Assembly (NCBI GenBank): GCA_963514095.1
Contig: OY741281.1
Span: 15,152,382 to 15,216,381, forward strand
Source: Eutrigla gurnardus
Taxonomy: Eukaryota; Chordata; Actinopteri; Perciformes; Triglidae
DNA: 64,000 bases
Direction: 5' to 3'
A program made the position numbers and the translations under genes. Position 1 is the stretch's first letter; the number at the start of each line of letters is the position of its first letter. This document shows positions 1 through 64,000 of this stretch, in pieces. The notes beneath the pieces are model-generated. The model was not told where the DNA came from. It saw only the letters and a program-made list of their open reading frames with translations, and did not search any database.

Positions 1-130
1 AACAAGCTCCCAGATTCAATGCTAGCATGCTGACGTGTAGCACATACCACAGGGTCACTTCCAGCCTGTGAGCGTGCTAACATTTGCTAATTAGCACTAA
101 ACACAAAAGTATGGGGAATTGTATTCGTTT
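1..130 (+). repeat. Fragment of a fish interspersed repeat (GCTAGCATG type)
   Basis: Contains GCTAGCATGCTGAC, then GTGCTAACATTTGCTAATTA and GCACTAAACACAAA, recognisable pieces of a very common teleost repeat. It is cut by the window start. The rest of 131-780 is ahrr intron with no gene seen. Confidence 0.5.
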
Positions 131-780
131 TTGAGGTATTTCTCTCTGGACCATGAGGCTACTGTATCTAGCACATCTGCTCAATAAAGCAAATTTAATT
201 TCATTATTTATCCGGGAAGGAAGTTTCTCTGGCCTTCTATATTTGTTAGCAAAATGAGTACCCTGCATTACACTCCAATTTGTGTGTCTTTACTGCAATT
301 ATGCTGACTGATCAAGCATCTCACCAGTATTTGCTAACCACTTGGCTACAAGTGATTCCAGTATAAAACTGCCATCTACAATTTCTGTTCTGCAGCCAAC
401 ATCAACGCAACCAGAGCGGACTTGGTGACAGTGAACTCTAATGACCCTGATGAAATGGTCCAAACCCATACTCCTATTGCTCTGTCATCATGGCTTCTAA
501 CTTTTCCACTGCTGTTCTCCAAACCACTCGAGTCACAGCCACAAGGGATGAACCAGGCTCCTATTCTGCTGCTATGTCCAGGCACCCAATTACCTCATAA
601 TGCATTGCAATACAACTATAAATAACTGTACACACTACAATTAAAAATTAAGTTTTGCTGTACCAAAGGGGTCATAATAGTTTTACAGGCCTGGGCTTTC
701 TCCCAGAAATGTAAACTTTAATGCATTAAAAACTGAAGTTACTATTCAGTTTAGCTGGATATTTGGCTCTGACCACTCAC

Positions 781-53600
<52,820 letters not shown>

Positions 53601-54005
53601 GATCTCGCGCTCCGTGGAGGTAACAGGTGCGCTGCGGATGAGATAGAGAGGACGTTAACTTCAACTTCACACATGGGAGACGGTGAACACGCAGCGGGGC
53701 GACCCTCGGGGGCTGGAGGGCACTAAATCCATGCAGCCCTCAATGTAAAGCATTATAAGTTAAATAAGTTACAGTTCAAATTTACACAAAAAAATACACT
53801 CCGTGATAATTAGCCAAGCATTAACATTTGTGGTATATGGAAACTTTAAAAAAAAGCCATATAGTTGGGTGCAACACACTGCTGTAACTTATCAAATCAA
53901 CATTTTAACCAAAGCCGGATTCCTACAAAATAAAACAATAAAAGATAATGCTTTTAAGAAAAAAGAAATCATGCAAATAAAACATCAAATAATAAAAGCA
54001 CTGAC

Positions 54006-54200
54006 CCCAAGTCCCTGGGGATGCCAGTTAATTCCAGTATAGTGATGGCTGTGGAGTCACATTCAGTTAAAGTGCAGAAAAGAGATGCGTCTCCCCGGGT
54101 GCACCGACTCGGTAATGCCAAATGATAAATCCAAGGGAAATAAAATAAATCGGAGAGGTCCTGTCTGAGCTCCGAGCTGATGTTTTCATCAGCTTTGCAC
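54006..54200 (-). other. ahrr: Putative ahrr 5' non-coding exon
   Basis: The exon with the ATG has its own acceptor in its 5' UTR, so an upstream exon must exist. A usable donor (GTCAGT) follows 54006. A TATA box at 54227-54232 predicts transcription starting near 54195-54205. The resulting first intron would be 374 nt. Both ends are inferred. A long open frame crosses this stretch, but it shows no resemblance to any AHRR N-terminus. Confidence 0.4.
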
Positions 54201-54226
54201 TGCTCGGGGCAGATGTTGGCTGATGC

Positions 54227-54232
54227 TTTATA
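54227..54232 (-). promoter_or_regulatory. Candidate TATA box of ahrr
   Basis: The minus strand reads GGGTATAAAGC here, in a CpG-richer stretch (about 54.07-54.4 kb) just upstream of the ahrr start exon. An AHR response element core lies about 75 bp upstream, an inverted CCAAT box at 54385-54389, and a second, weaker TATA-like site (ATATAAAAA) near 54437-54445. The choice between the two TATA sites is uncertain. Confidence 0.45.
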
Positions 54233-54304
54233 CCCAATTGAGTCGCCTTCACTTCCTCGCGTTTCAGGTGGCGGATTCCTCTGAATGACATGTCGAGCTC
54301 TTCG

Positions 54305-54311
54305 CACGCAA
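54305..54311 (-). promoter_or_regulatory. AHR response element core in the ahrr promoter
   Basis: The minus strand reads TTGCGTGCG, matching the core TNGCGTG, about 75 bp upstream of the candidate TATA box. Further GCGTG cores lie in the CpG-rich purine/pyrimidine stretch 54352-54373, and TCGCGTG lies at 54839-54845. Known: ahrr promoters in mammals and fish carry functional elements of this type. Confidence 0.6.
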
Positions 54312-54759
54312 CTCTCTGCCTCACAAACAGAGCGCAAGCGCACACACAAGTACGCGCGCACACGCACACGCGCAAGAGGCTTAGCCAATGCCGCTTTCAG
54401 GTACTGTCTGGTTATGTGACTTACGATCCCACGGTTTTTATATGGCTTTGTGGCAATTGCTTTTTAGTCAAATAACAATAACATGAAGGACTGTGTGTTC
54501 CCCGCTGTGGCTCTTCGTTTTGCATACAAGTAGGTTAGCCTACTAGGCAACAATAAGAAGTTATGGCTGGTTTTCTCTTTATTAGGTTGCTACATCTTTT
54601 CTTTGATTTAGCCTATGTAAATACATTTTAAAAATGCCACCGATAATACCACATTACATGAATTTGCCATATATATATATACCATTATGTGTTTTTTCGA
54701 CTTAAATCATTAAAATTCGTGATCAGTTTGTATATTTACGAGGAGTACATGAAAGTAGC

Positions 54760-55260
54760 AGTAGCCCAACCCGACCCGAGCCTGCTGCCGCGCGCAGCAC
54801 ACACACTCGTTTTCTGAGCAGCGCGAGGGGAGGGATCACACGCGAGGGGCAGCCGCAGAAACACAAATCTCCAGACTCACACTGAAGCTATCCGCGGTCG
54901 ACGGCGTTCGCGGACCGGAGGGTTTGTTTGTATTTTTTTTTTTTTTTTTACCACAGCGGCCCCTTAAAGACAAAAACACACATTTGACAACAGAAGCTGC
55001 TGCACTTGAACGTAACACCGCGTCGGACGGGACTGGCCTTCTTTTTAACGAGTAATGAATTCGGTGGATTTAGCTTTCAGAATCGAGTTGGCTCTCTGGG
55101 ACCGGGTTGGCAGCTGCGTCATGCTCGCTAGACGCCAGGTTAACGCCGGAAATGAGATGATTATGCCTTCAAAACAAAAGTATTACGGTGTCACGGATCT
55201 AACGGGCCATGTAGTGGGGTTCATCTGTAGAGTCTCTGGAGTAGAAGCGTGACACCGCTG
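54760..55260. promoter_or_regulatory. CpG-rich upstream block
   Basis: This block has visibly more CpG than the surrounding AT-rich DNA, including GC-rich runs such as CCGCGCGCAGC, plus TCGCGTG at 54839-54845 and GCGTG at 55247-55251. It sits 0.5-1 kb upstream of the putative ahrr start and may be the outer part of its CpG island or an alternative start region. A short open frame at 55055-55252 (+) resembles nothing I know. Confidence 0.4.
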
Positions 55261-55610
55261 TGGGTGTGAAAGTACTAGTCATCCGATTTACAGTAATGTA
55301 TCATCTTGACATTGACTTTATTAGGAGTTATTGTAACACATTTCTTAAAGTAATCTGTCATCTCCCAGCTATACATTAATGTGTACGGCTTAATTTGGGA
55401 TTTTGAAACCGGAAGCACTCTTACCATTTGACTGATTTGACAGCGGTTCATTTTCTGTAAAATAGTCTAGAGTGTTTATTCTTACGTCAGTTTTTTTTGT
55501 TTTACAATGTGAGACCGAGTGGTTGAGTTACATTTGGATGAATGCAATATGCCCTCTGTAGCTATAAATGCCTGCAAAATGGACACAAAGGCGACGCAAT
55601 ACTGCTCTGG

Positions 55611-55620
55611 TGTCACGCCA
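55611..55620 (-). promoter_or_regulatory. Full-consensus AHR response element, upstream of ahrr
   Basis: The minus strand reads TGGCGTGACA, matching TNGCGTG(A/C)(G/C)A at all positions, about 1.4 kb upstream of the putative start. Confidence 0.5.
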
Positions 55621-56650
55621 TGGCAAGGTTCCATTATGGTCATGTGATTCTACACTGAATATGTGCGGTGTTGTAAATAAAGAATGCATGCATGGCATGT
55701 CAAATCACGTGTTTAAAAAAACAAACACAAAAACCTAGGTGATTATGATGCTTTGTGTCCTTTCAGTTTGCAAAATAATAGTTTTTATGCTTGTAAACCT
55801 AATAAAGAACACTGTATGATGTTGTGTCTTGTCACTGAAACAAAAACAGGGAAGGAGCAGTTTGTATGTCTACTGTACTGCACCCTAGTGTACAAATTCA
55901 TGCACCACCATCAGTCGAGTTCACCACTTGCGCACACATCGCTTATTGTGCATTTGTGTGGAAAAAAGATCATGCAAGCTTATGACTGACATGCACGTTT
56001 GGCCTTTAAATAAAGATGACATAGTAGAGGAGAATCCCCTTGGTGATGTTGGGCCACATATGGTCTCACATACAACAACATAAATATGAAAACGGGGGTG
56101 GTAATGCTTTATTGTTCATCTGTACATTTCTTCCATTGCTGATTCAGTTGCCTGATTGCCCAGCAAATTTAATACATATGGATTTACATAACAAAGGCTG
56201 ACACTGCATTGTGGCTTTACCTCTTTAGAATAGAGCAAATATCAAATATCTTACAATAAATTCTGTTAAGAACATATCCAGCACTGTAATTTACATTAAG
56301 CAAATGCAAAGTGTGTGTGATTAAAACATGTTAGTACTGAAAAGATAGAAAGGCTGCAGTCACATGGCTAAGATGTGGTGCCCTGGTGTGGCTCCACCTG
56401 AGATGACTTCCAAATACCATGGTGTTGTATCAACGTGTCTATCAAGGGTGATGTCTTATTTGTTGTGACAGGTGGAGTTGGGGATCTGAAGAGGTCCTTA
56501 GGTCCTGTTAACAGTGTCAGTGGCTGCCATTAAAGCTACAGGGAGCTTTAGTATCGATGCAAATCCACCGGCAACTCTAACCAAGCTGCCTTCCAGATTA
56601 GCTCCGGCTTAAAGCTCTGCTAACTCTGCTGGGACAGACCTTTGCACGCG

Positions 56651-56653
<3 letters not shown>

Positions 56654-56704
<51 letters not shown>
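56654..56704. repeat. (TG)n microsatellite
   Basis: About 25 units, intergenic, preceded by a TCGCGTG core (minus, 56645-56651). Confidence 0.97.
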
Positions 56705-56707
<3 letters not shown>

Positions 56708-57316
56708 ACGCATGTATGTGTGCTTACAGCAGGTGTGTGTATGTGCGTGTGTGTGGTTTAATACACATTTCAGAATAATGACTCCGGAGCCAAATAGGAC
56801 TTACTGGAAGCCATCTGCCAGCTGCAATAGTGTGGCTTTCATTGATTAAGATGTCTGTGTTAGCATCACCGTGGGATTTCAGGAGATGTGCAGAGCTGTG
56901 ACATGACAAGTCTGATTCTAATGGACATGCATAATTAATCGGATGGTCGATATCGGACAGGCAATTTAAGACCTAATTAACACACAGTACAGCTAAAATG
57001 TTTTAACTAGCGGAAGTAAATTTGAAATAAGTGGGTGTTCTGTTGAGAGAAAACTATTTCAGAAAATATAGAGGAATTGAAGTTGTTGGTCTAACATTTT
57101 TTTCAACGGGTCGGTCCAACAAAGGTCATCCACAGATGACCCTGAGAGTTCATACACTGGCAAACGCTGTTACAAAGCAGGAATGTTTTTTTTTTTTTGT
57201 CAGGATTTGTGGAGCCGGAGTATAATCCATGACGGCAGATATTTGTTAATGGACGTGACCAGCTCAAGAGGTCCTGTTAGGTCATACAGGGCGCATGTTC
57301 TGGCCCTTACTGTGCA

Positions 57317-57318
<2 letters not shown>

Positions 57319-57348
<30 letters not shown>
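57319..57348. repeat. (CA)n microsatellite
   Basis: About 15 units, intergenic. Confidence 0.96.
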
Positions 57349-57353
<5 letters not shown>

Positions 57354-58102
57354 TCCATCATACGGAAACAATAGTGCAGTTTCAACGGTTTGAATCCATT
57401 CACTTTCACAAATGGTGGAATAAACAGTCACACGCTGACCCTGAAGTGTTTAATACCACATTTAAACGGATGGAGGGTTCTTTGGGGACAACGAATAGAT
57501 CAGCTTTGATCTCATAAGACTATGAAACTGAAATCCGGGACACAATTAGACACTGACCTTGAAATGCCTGAGATGCACAAAATCATTTGACAAAATATAA
57601 CTACTACATAACATAGAGATGACGATGTATAGCAGGGATCCCGGGTGTCAGTATAGATCTTGTGAATGAGTCTACGAACTGTAAAATGTTGAGACAGAAC
57701 AGGGCAATATAAAACACAGAAAAGCCTGTCATATTTAAGCTTAAATAAAAGCTGAGTATTATTGGGGCTTCAAAAGTGTGCCCGTCTTCAAGAAAATGAT
57801 GATGTGCCGCAGTGAAAAATGAGAAAGGTAAAACACAACAAGGCAATATCACCCAATGGAGATAAATGCTACAAAATTCCCTTCAGCTCGTGCTCCGCTC
57901 TCACATGTCCATCAGTCCCTGTATCAAGAGCTGTGTCAATCGGTTTGAGAGGGAAAATTGTGTTTTGGGACTTTGGGGATAATCTTTTGTTGACGTTTAG
58001 ATTTGGGTTCTGCAAAGGTCGTTTCGTGGTCAGAACAAGGGTCATATGGAGGAGGTCGTCTTTCTTCTATGCTGTCTGTAATCTGCTCCGTCCTGTTTCT
58101 AT

Positions 58103-58107
<5 letters not shown>

Positions 58108-58142
<35 letters not shown>

Positions 58143-58152
58143 GTGTGTGTGT
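58108..58152. repeat. (GT)n microsatellite
   Basis: About 22 units with one CG interruption, intergenic. Confidence 0.96.
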
Positions 58153-61100
58153 TTGAGTGTGACGTACACAGAAAAGGAGAGGGGGGAGACAGAGAAAGCT
58201 GTGAAACAGGATCCTGGGAAATCCTAAGAGCAAAATGAGTCATTTTTGCAAGGATGAATGTTGACAGTGGTATGCTAATGAGAAATCTCGCAGCAACCGT
58301 TTGTTCGGAAAAAACAACACACAAGGCTACAATATTTGTCAACGCTGCTCAATGGATGTACTTTTGCTTGAATGAACAGTGTTTAAAACTGCTGACGGCT
58401 CTCTGTAAAATATGGCTGAATCCTGCAATCCCTGTTCCCCACTAGAGTGACCAATCATCACAGGACACACACACACAGTGTAGGAACGCAATTGCCCTAG
58501 GTGATGCACATCTGAAAACCGCACTAGCTTGTACAGCCAGAGGCCAATGGCCACAAAGTGAATTTCATAGCAACGGCACACAAGCTTTTAGAGAGGACTC
58601 CCGAAATGCTGGGAAACACACAAGTTACTTCTTTTACACGGCACAGTCCCAAACATCTCCACACACACACCTGGTGGACCACGGCCCTGTCACAACTCAT
58701 TAACTTTATCAAACAATATTGTATATATTTTAACAAATGAAATAAATTGATGGAGGGGTTACTCGTTTCCAAGGAAAATCATGAATTTCCTGGCTGTAGT
58801 GAAATGATTCATCAATTTTGACCTTAGGATCGTGGCACTTCCAATACTTTTATATTAGATTTGCTTTAACATTTGGGCAAGATTTTTGCATTTGTGAATT
58901 TTGTGAACTGTTCCTTAACCTGCAAGAATGGCCATATGAAAACATTTCTTATGATTATCACATAAAGATGTAATTGCTCCTTAAGATATATGTCCTATAA
59001 ACCTCCTAAGTTCAGTTTTGTGCTATTGTGTGTGTGTTGAGGAGTACAGTAAGCACTGAGGCTCAGGGGAATGAAGATCGGAAAACTGGCACATCGTGAA
59101 AATGTATCTCTTGTGGGGATCTTAACCTCAACTTTAACTCAGGTTCCTTCAGCCAGCCCGCTTTACCACAGAAGGGACACACACTTTCAGCCGACGAAGC
59201 AGACATCTTGGCTGAGGCTGTCGGGATCTCACCAGTAGCGGGGGTAGTTAACAATCCAGTCATTTTGAAAGAAACTCATTTATCCATAAAGACATCATCT
59301 TTCTGAGTCAGGGTCTATGGAACTCATTTTAAGACCTCTATAATGCACAAATGATCTATGACCGCTGTGCCTTGTATTACTGCATGACTACTGAATTGAC
59401 AGTTACAGACAATATTATTAAATGTTATTTAATCCAATCAAAACCAAATGTGAATTACAGGAATTGGGAGGAAATGGAATGAGTCACTCCACATGCCACA
59501 GCAATGTTATTCTATTCCAAATGTTTCTCCCCTCCAGTTTCTTACAGCTCACGTGACATCTGAACACTCAATCTGCCACAGCCCTGGAGAGGAAAGCTTT
59601 CCTACACTGAGTGATGCTTTTCATTAAACTCTACAGGAATCCTGTCGCCTGCCTGTCGGGCCAATCTATATCCAGGTCATCAATAATCATGTCAACAACA
59701 CCAGTGTGTTGCTATTTGGTCATGTTTGGGGAATCGTCTGTCTGAACTTGATCATGCTTGAATGGTGACAGTAGCTTCGACAAACAAAAAAACAGCCAAC
59801 ATGGACGACGGTGTAACATGTATTTGATTAAAAGCCCTCCCCCGTTACTTTACTGGGACGTTTAAACTCTACCGTGCATAATGTGTTAACCTCGAAGGGA
59901 AAGTCTCCTTCCACCTTTTATGTGGATCAGTGCTGACGTAAATGTAGTCAATTTAAGCAATAAATCCCTCAATGCGTGCTATTTCTCCTGAGAAAGCTGA
60001 AACCCTTTTGTTCTCCCTGCATCCAGTGCTTTCATTTGACGTGACAGTGGTGTAGTCGGCTGCAGGGAAGGAACTCCAGGCTGTTGGACCTCTGGCTATT
60101 CCACGTGCTACATGTTGCATGTACCACATTTCTGGTACTCAAGGCACTGCCGGCACTTCTCCATGAGCTTTCTCCGTCAACAGAACAAACACTTGACAAC
60201 ATTCACCATCTACACTGATTGGACATCCACATAAAAGATGGCAAATTTACTTTAAATCTCAAGCAATCATGGTCCAGTCCAAGTCATACAGTAAACATAT
60301 CTGGAGGGGATCTTACTCAGAAATACTCATAATGGTCAATGTGAAAATGTAGCGTTACAGTCGCACAAGTAGAGAAGAGAAACTCAGTTGGCAAACTGAC
60401 TCAGTAATGTATATTAGTTACACAGTGAAATGTATCTAAAGTTTGCAGTAACCACCATAAGCTACCGGTCATATCTGAGCAGGTTAGGTGGTAAAATCTG
60501 CAAGTGTGCTCCAAAGAATGAGGGTGAGAAAAATGTTACATTTCTTCATTAAAACGTACCTAATCGTGCTTTAATGTGATTCCTAAAGCTGAAGAAGAGA
60601 CCTGAATCAGGGAGCGAAACAATGACAGAACAGTACATTACAGCTGCACACCACTCTGATCCTTTATTGCAACAATAGAAGGTCACTGCCATCGTGTGGA
60701 ACAAAGAAGGCTTCACATCAGATTTGATTTGGTTTATTAACCAGAGGACCAATGAACATTTTATATTCCGTTTATTTGTTGTTTTACAGCATTTCATAAT
60801 TCCATGTTTCGTGATTCATTCATCATCCAGATTCCTTTTTGAAAGCGTACAGTATGTTTATTCATCGTCCAAGCACACATGACTAAACAGGAGATAATAT
60901 CAGTGTGTCATCTCGTATTTAACTGAATCCCTTGGATTTAAGAGATGGATTATAAGTACCTAATATTTAGGAATGATATAACGCTCCATCGGACCAACAT
61001 TAATGATGGAGCCTGATGCAAAAACATTGAACAGGCTCAATGGAAATTATTGCTCAATGCCCCTTTTTTCTAAATTTACACTGCTCATAAAACACTCCCA

Positions 61101-61298
61101 AAATGTTTTGCCAAAGCCTTCCCATCGAGTCCAATAACATCTCAAACAGTAAAAAATAATCTGTTTATGTAACGGCAAGCACAACATATAAAAGACAAAA
61201 AGTAGCTCTGCTAATGGTCCTGTCTCTTCATATTCTTTGCTCATCAGTGCTCCTTTTAGTCATCATTCCAACACAGTATTACTGGCTAACACCTGCTT

Positions 61299-61317
61299 TT
61301 TATTATTGTATTTTATT
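61299..61317 (-). terminator. Candidate anks6 polyadenylation signals
   Basis: Two AATAAA hexamers on minus (61312-61317 and 61299-61304), about 670 nt after the stop codon. No other AATAAA is evident between them and the stop, so a 3' UTR of about 0.7 kb is likely. Confidence 0.35.
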
Positions 61318-61986
61318 ATTATGCTCATAATCTCTTGTTTTCCCTTCACTTACCTTGCCATTTTTACAATACATATGCTGCCCCTCTCACATTTGTTCAG
61401 ATAAAATAACCATCTCTCTCTTGGCTCATGCTCACTCTCCCTCTGCTGTGTATTTCACCTTTTTGTCTTTCAGGACTCTCTAACTTCCCTGCTTAAACCC
61501 ATGCGCTGCATTAGACGTGGAAACCGTATCACAATGGCAAAAGAATATATAATTTGCCACACACCATGTGCTTTGTCTAATAGCAGCAGGGCACTGGACT
61601 CAGCCAGGCCTGTCCCACCTCACCTGCTTTAGGATCCACAGGAAGAATACTTTAATGCATGGTCCTAAAAGGTTCTACAAAGGCAGGTTATCAGGGTCTA
61701 TTTGGTCGTTTTGCTGCAGCAACCTCTTGCACTAACCCCGGCTAGTGGTCTGGGATATGGGCGTCCATATTATTCCTGCCTTGGCTAGAGGTCACCAGCA
61801 TTTTATGCTTACTTTAAGTACCTTTGGCGTACTTCCTGGCATCAAGGCTGCTGGGTTATCTTTTGTTGGAGGAACGCACCTGGTGTCTCATCCAACCCGT
61901 CGGTGCTGAGATGGAGAGAGAGAGAATGGATAAAGAGGTAGAGAGACAGATTATGATGTTGTCTTTGCATGTAATCCAATATCTCA

Positions 61987-62118
61987 TCAGAGTCCACATC
62001 TCAGTTTTTCTTGACACTCACAGCGTGCTTCACCTGGTTGCCTTGGGTTACTAGCGCTGCTACCAAAGGAAGACTGGAAGTTATGGATGGTCTCTTGAAG
62101 GATCTGCCTTTCTCGGCC
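61987..62118 (-). CDS. anks6: anks6 terminal coding exon
   Basis: 132 nt including TGA, starting GRERQILQETIHNFQSSFGS. The acceptor is TTGTCAACAG. The first 24 residues match the conserved ANKS6 tail. The last 19 or so (ARCECQEKLRCGL at the end) do not resemble the mammalian C-terminus. Confidence 0.88.
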   Translation of the reverse strand, partial: GRERQILQETIHNFQSSFGSSASNPRQPGEARCECQEKLRCGL

Positions 62119-64000
62119 CTGTTGACAACCAACAACGTTCTAATTATAAACCAATTATAATAAGATAATGAGATCAGGGACGACCACTCCCACCCCCGAT
62201 TACAAACTCTTGGAAACACTCCCCTCCGGCAAGAGTTTGAGGTCTGTTAAGACCAAAACCTTGGGCCACAAAAACAGTTTCTCCCCATCTGCAACTGGTC
62301 TCATCAACAACAAGGCCCGAGACCCCCACTGACACGCACTCTAAGCCCCCTTCCCCCACCATCACCCACAGACACACACACAGTCATCTGCCTATATGTA
62401 TACTGCAAAGTTTTGCACAACATTTATGTCAAATTGTACATAATTGATTATGATAATATGGTGCATATATGGCTGCATATGTACAGTCGTTTTCATTGTA
62501 CGGTAATGGTTCTACTTATGTTCTCGTGCTTTGCTTTCACAAAGCATGACCCTGTAGTATTAACTGTAAGTTGCTCCCTTCAGCAATTTCCATCCTTGTT
62601 TTCAAAGGAATTCTCACTATATCACTGCAGGAAACAATTATGCTAACAGTTTATTGTTGTATAATGTTGGGTTACACTGGGGGAAACCAGAACTGGAAAC
62701 AAACATAACCTAAGCCCAGAGTAAAGATCCCTTGGAGATGCAGAATAATGCAGAATATATGTTCAACCAAACACACCTTCCCAGCATTTAGCTCTGATAT
62801 GGCAGCTAAGATCTGTTGTCTGGGTCCGTCTGTTTTAATGCCCAGCTCCCTCAGGTCTCCATCCGTTAGCGTTAGGAAGGCCTCCATATCCACCTCGAAG
62901 AAGAGAAACGAGAACTCTGATCAAAAGCCTGTATCAAACATGTGCAATAAATGTACTATTGTCTTGTTTAACATGAGTACAGAATGGCAGTTCAGTGATG
63001 ACGTTATGGGAAAGCAGTTTCCTTAACGTTGACAACTCATTATTAGAAAAGAGAAGGAGCAAAGAGGAAAAGATTATATTTGAAGGAAAATCTTACTTCC
63101 TGTTCCTCAAATATGGGCTGATATTTCTCAAGGGACAGTTTCTTCAATATACTAGACAGCTCATCTGGAAAAGACAAAAATGACATCAAGTACGAAGTGA
63201 TGAATCTTGGCACATTTTTCCGAAATATATTAAGTTTGTGGGAATTCATGTGTGTTGATTATTTAGGTCAAGCCCCCGGGTGCACAATTCAATTCAAATG
63301 ATCAAGAAAACATTATTTACACCAATCACTATTACAGTCAATGCTTTTGCACATCTATGAATGTTGTTTTCCTGCTTTCATTCAAACATTTACAGAATTG
63401 GTCTAGTGGAATAAAAGTGGAATTGATACTTGTGCACTGGCATGCTGAAAGATCATTTCAACATGTTATCACCTTCATCAGTGATGGTTCCACTGCTGGA
63501 GCCGCCGCTGCTCTTGGAACGAGGGTGGGAAGAGGCTGAGGACAGAGAGTCTCCTGGCCCAGTGGGAGGCTTCGGCGTTGGGGAAGGAGATGGAGTCAGA
63601 GTGGGCGAGGTGCTCTTAGATGTGGAAGAATTCCCCGACTGAGGCCTCTTCTTCAACTCCATCTTCTACAAAATAAAAAGAGGGGATTGTAGCACCAGTT
63701 CACTGGCGTGACTCCTTTAACTTTTGCTGTTTTCCACAGTAATGACAGAAAGGAAAGCACGACACAGACCCTTCTCGAGTGGATGTCGGACACCACGAGG
63801 CTGGGGTGGGTGTGGATGTCAGGAAGGCTGATATCAGGCGGCGGCAGGCCGGGTGCTGAGGGTGGCAGCGAGGGTTGGTTCTGTGTCTGGCTGTGCTGTT
63901 TCTCTGGAGCTTGGGCCTTCACCTCTATCAGGCCTGCTGCTCTCTTTCTTTGGGCTGCTATCTGGGAGAGAACGCTGTCTGCACTGCCCCCTGGTGGATG
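61987..64000 (-). CDS. anks6: Ankyrin repeat and SAM domain-containing protein 6, C-terminal 246 residues (five exons; 5' part outside window)
   Basis: Join of 63770-64000 (partial), 63473-63665, 63097-63164, 62777-62893 and 61987-62118 on minus. All junctions are GT-AG and in phase; TGA is at 61987-61989. The product runs from a stretch with DSVLSQIAAQRKRAAGLIE, through a Ser/Pro/Thr-rich region (SPTLTPSPSPTPK, SSGGSSSGTITDE), into a SAM domain that starts DELSSILKKLSLEKYQPIFE, includes DMEAFLTLTDGDLRELGIK and ends AAISELNAGK. The tail is GRERQILQETIHNF followed by a divergent end. Family knowledge: ANKS6 is a ciliary (inversin compartment) scaffold that links NEK8 to INVS/NPHP3 and binds ANKS3 and BICC1 through SAM; loss causes nephronophthisis. 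The ankyrin repeats lie beyond 64000. A bicaudal-C SAM is the nearest alternative, but the flanking sequence favours ANKS6. Confidence 0.9.
62777..62893 (-). CDS. anks6: anks6 exon, second half of SAM
   Basis: 117 nt, phase 0 to 0, 39 codons starting VDMEAFLTLTDGDLRELGI and ending ISELNAGK. The acceptor is CTTCTTCGAG and the donor GTGTGT. It contains the mid-loop surface and the C-terminal helix of SAM. Confidence 0.95.
63097..63164 (-). CDS. anks6: anks6 exon, first half of SAM
   Basis: 68 nt, phase 1 in and phase 0 out, giving (D)ELSSILKKLSLEKYQPIF and EEQE. The acceptor is GTCTTTTCCAG and the donor GTAAGA. It contains SAM helices 1 and 2. Confidence 0.95.
63473..63665 (-). CDS. anks6: anks6 exon, Ser/Thr/Pro-rich linker
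   Basis: 193 nt, phase 0 in and phase 1 out. The acceptor is TTTATTTTGTAG and the donor GTGATA. It starts KMELKKRPQSG and ends SSGTITDE, the region just before SAM. The split GAT codon joins the next exon. Confidence 0.92.
63770..64000 (-). CDS. anks6: anks6 exon, Pro/Ser-rich region (5' end outside window)
   Basis: Open in one frame for 77 codons from the window edge to a donor at 63769-63768 (phase 0). It contains SADSVLSQIAAQRKR and a proline-rich stretch with LPPSAPGLPPPDI. The upstream border is not visible. Confidence 0.85.

Larger units (their letters stand above)
54450..61298. other. Intergenic region between ahrr promoter and anks6 3' end
   Basis: Holds the CpG-rich block, three dinucleotide arrays and a full-consensus AHR element. 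An open frame at 59063-59263 (-) contains CPFCGKAGW but has no known family. No gene can be supported. Confidence 0.85.

Noticed and set aside
53969..54388. 139-codon minus frame upstream of the ahrr start exon
   Set aside because: It overlaps the putative promoter and 5' UTR and has no resemblance to AHRR or any family. The family start is the ATG at 53598-53600.

Overview
This is vertebrate nuclear DNA, almost certainly from a teleost and probably a percomorph. Three things point there: small exons with GT-AG borders, many long CA/GA/AT microsatellites, and degraded copies of repeats typical of fish. No prokaryotic operon, CRISPR array or bacterial defence locus is present. Two protein-coding genes can be read, both on the minus strand and both running off the window.

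Gene 1 is ahrr (aryl hydrocarbon receptor repressor). It starts near 54.2 kb and runs leftward past position 1. Six coding exons (53539-53600, 51297-51478, 9463-9581, 4419-4508, 1236-1332, 781-914) splice in perfect phase into the first 228 residues: NLS/basic region, bHLH, linker and PAS-A. The rest of the protein lies beyond position 1. Intron 3 (9582-51296) is 41.7 kb and fills most of the window. A putative TATA promoter and a 5' non-coding exon lie at about 54.0-54.4 kb.

Gene 2 is anks6 (ankyrin repeat and SAM domain protein). Its last five coding exons (63770 to beyond 64000, 63473-63665, 63097-63164, 62777-62893, 61987-62118) encode the 246 C-terminal residues, including the whole SAM domain. 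Its 3' end points at the ahrr promoter, which is about 7 kb away.

The rest is intronic or intergenic: microsatellites, a gypsy-type LTR element relic (about 6.7-7.2 kb), a hAT-like MITE (about 12.9-13.26 kb), a tRNA-derived SINE fragment (about 29.4 kb), a LINE 3' relic (about 30.8-31.1 kb) and copies of a common fish interspersed repeat (0-0.1, 3.0-3.26 and 8.1-8.3 kb).

The most striking signal is regulatory. The decamer GTCACGCAAC (sense strand of ahrr: GTTGCGTGAC) occurs six times, always in the same orientation and in unrelated flanks. The core TTGCGTG occurs about 25 times by eye, 13 of them within 8.4-18.9 kb. This is the binding sequence of AHR:ARNT, whose activity AHRR represses. The locus therefore looks like a dense intronic array of AHR response elements feeding a negative-feedback loop. 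A second lead is a pair of plus-strand, exon-like segments (33915-33992 and 39602-39733) that are open only in mutually compatible frames and could belong to an unannotated antisense transcript.
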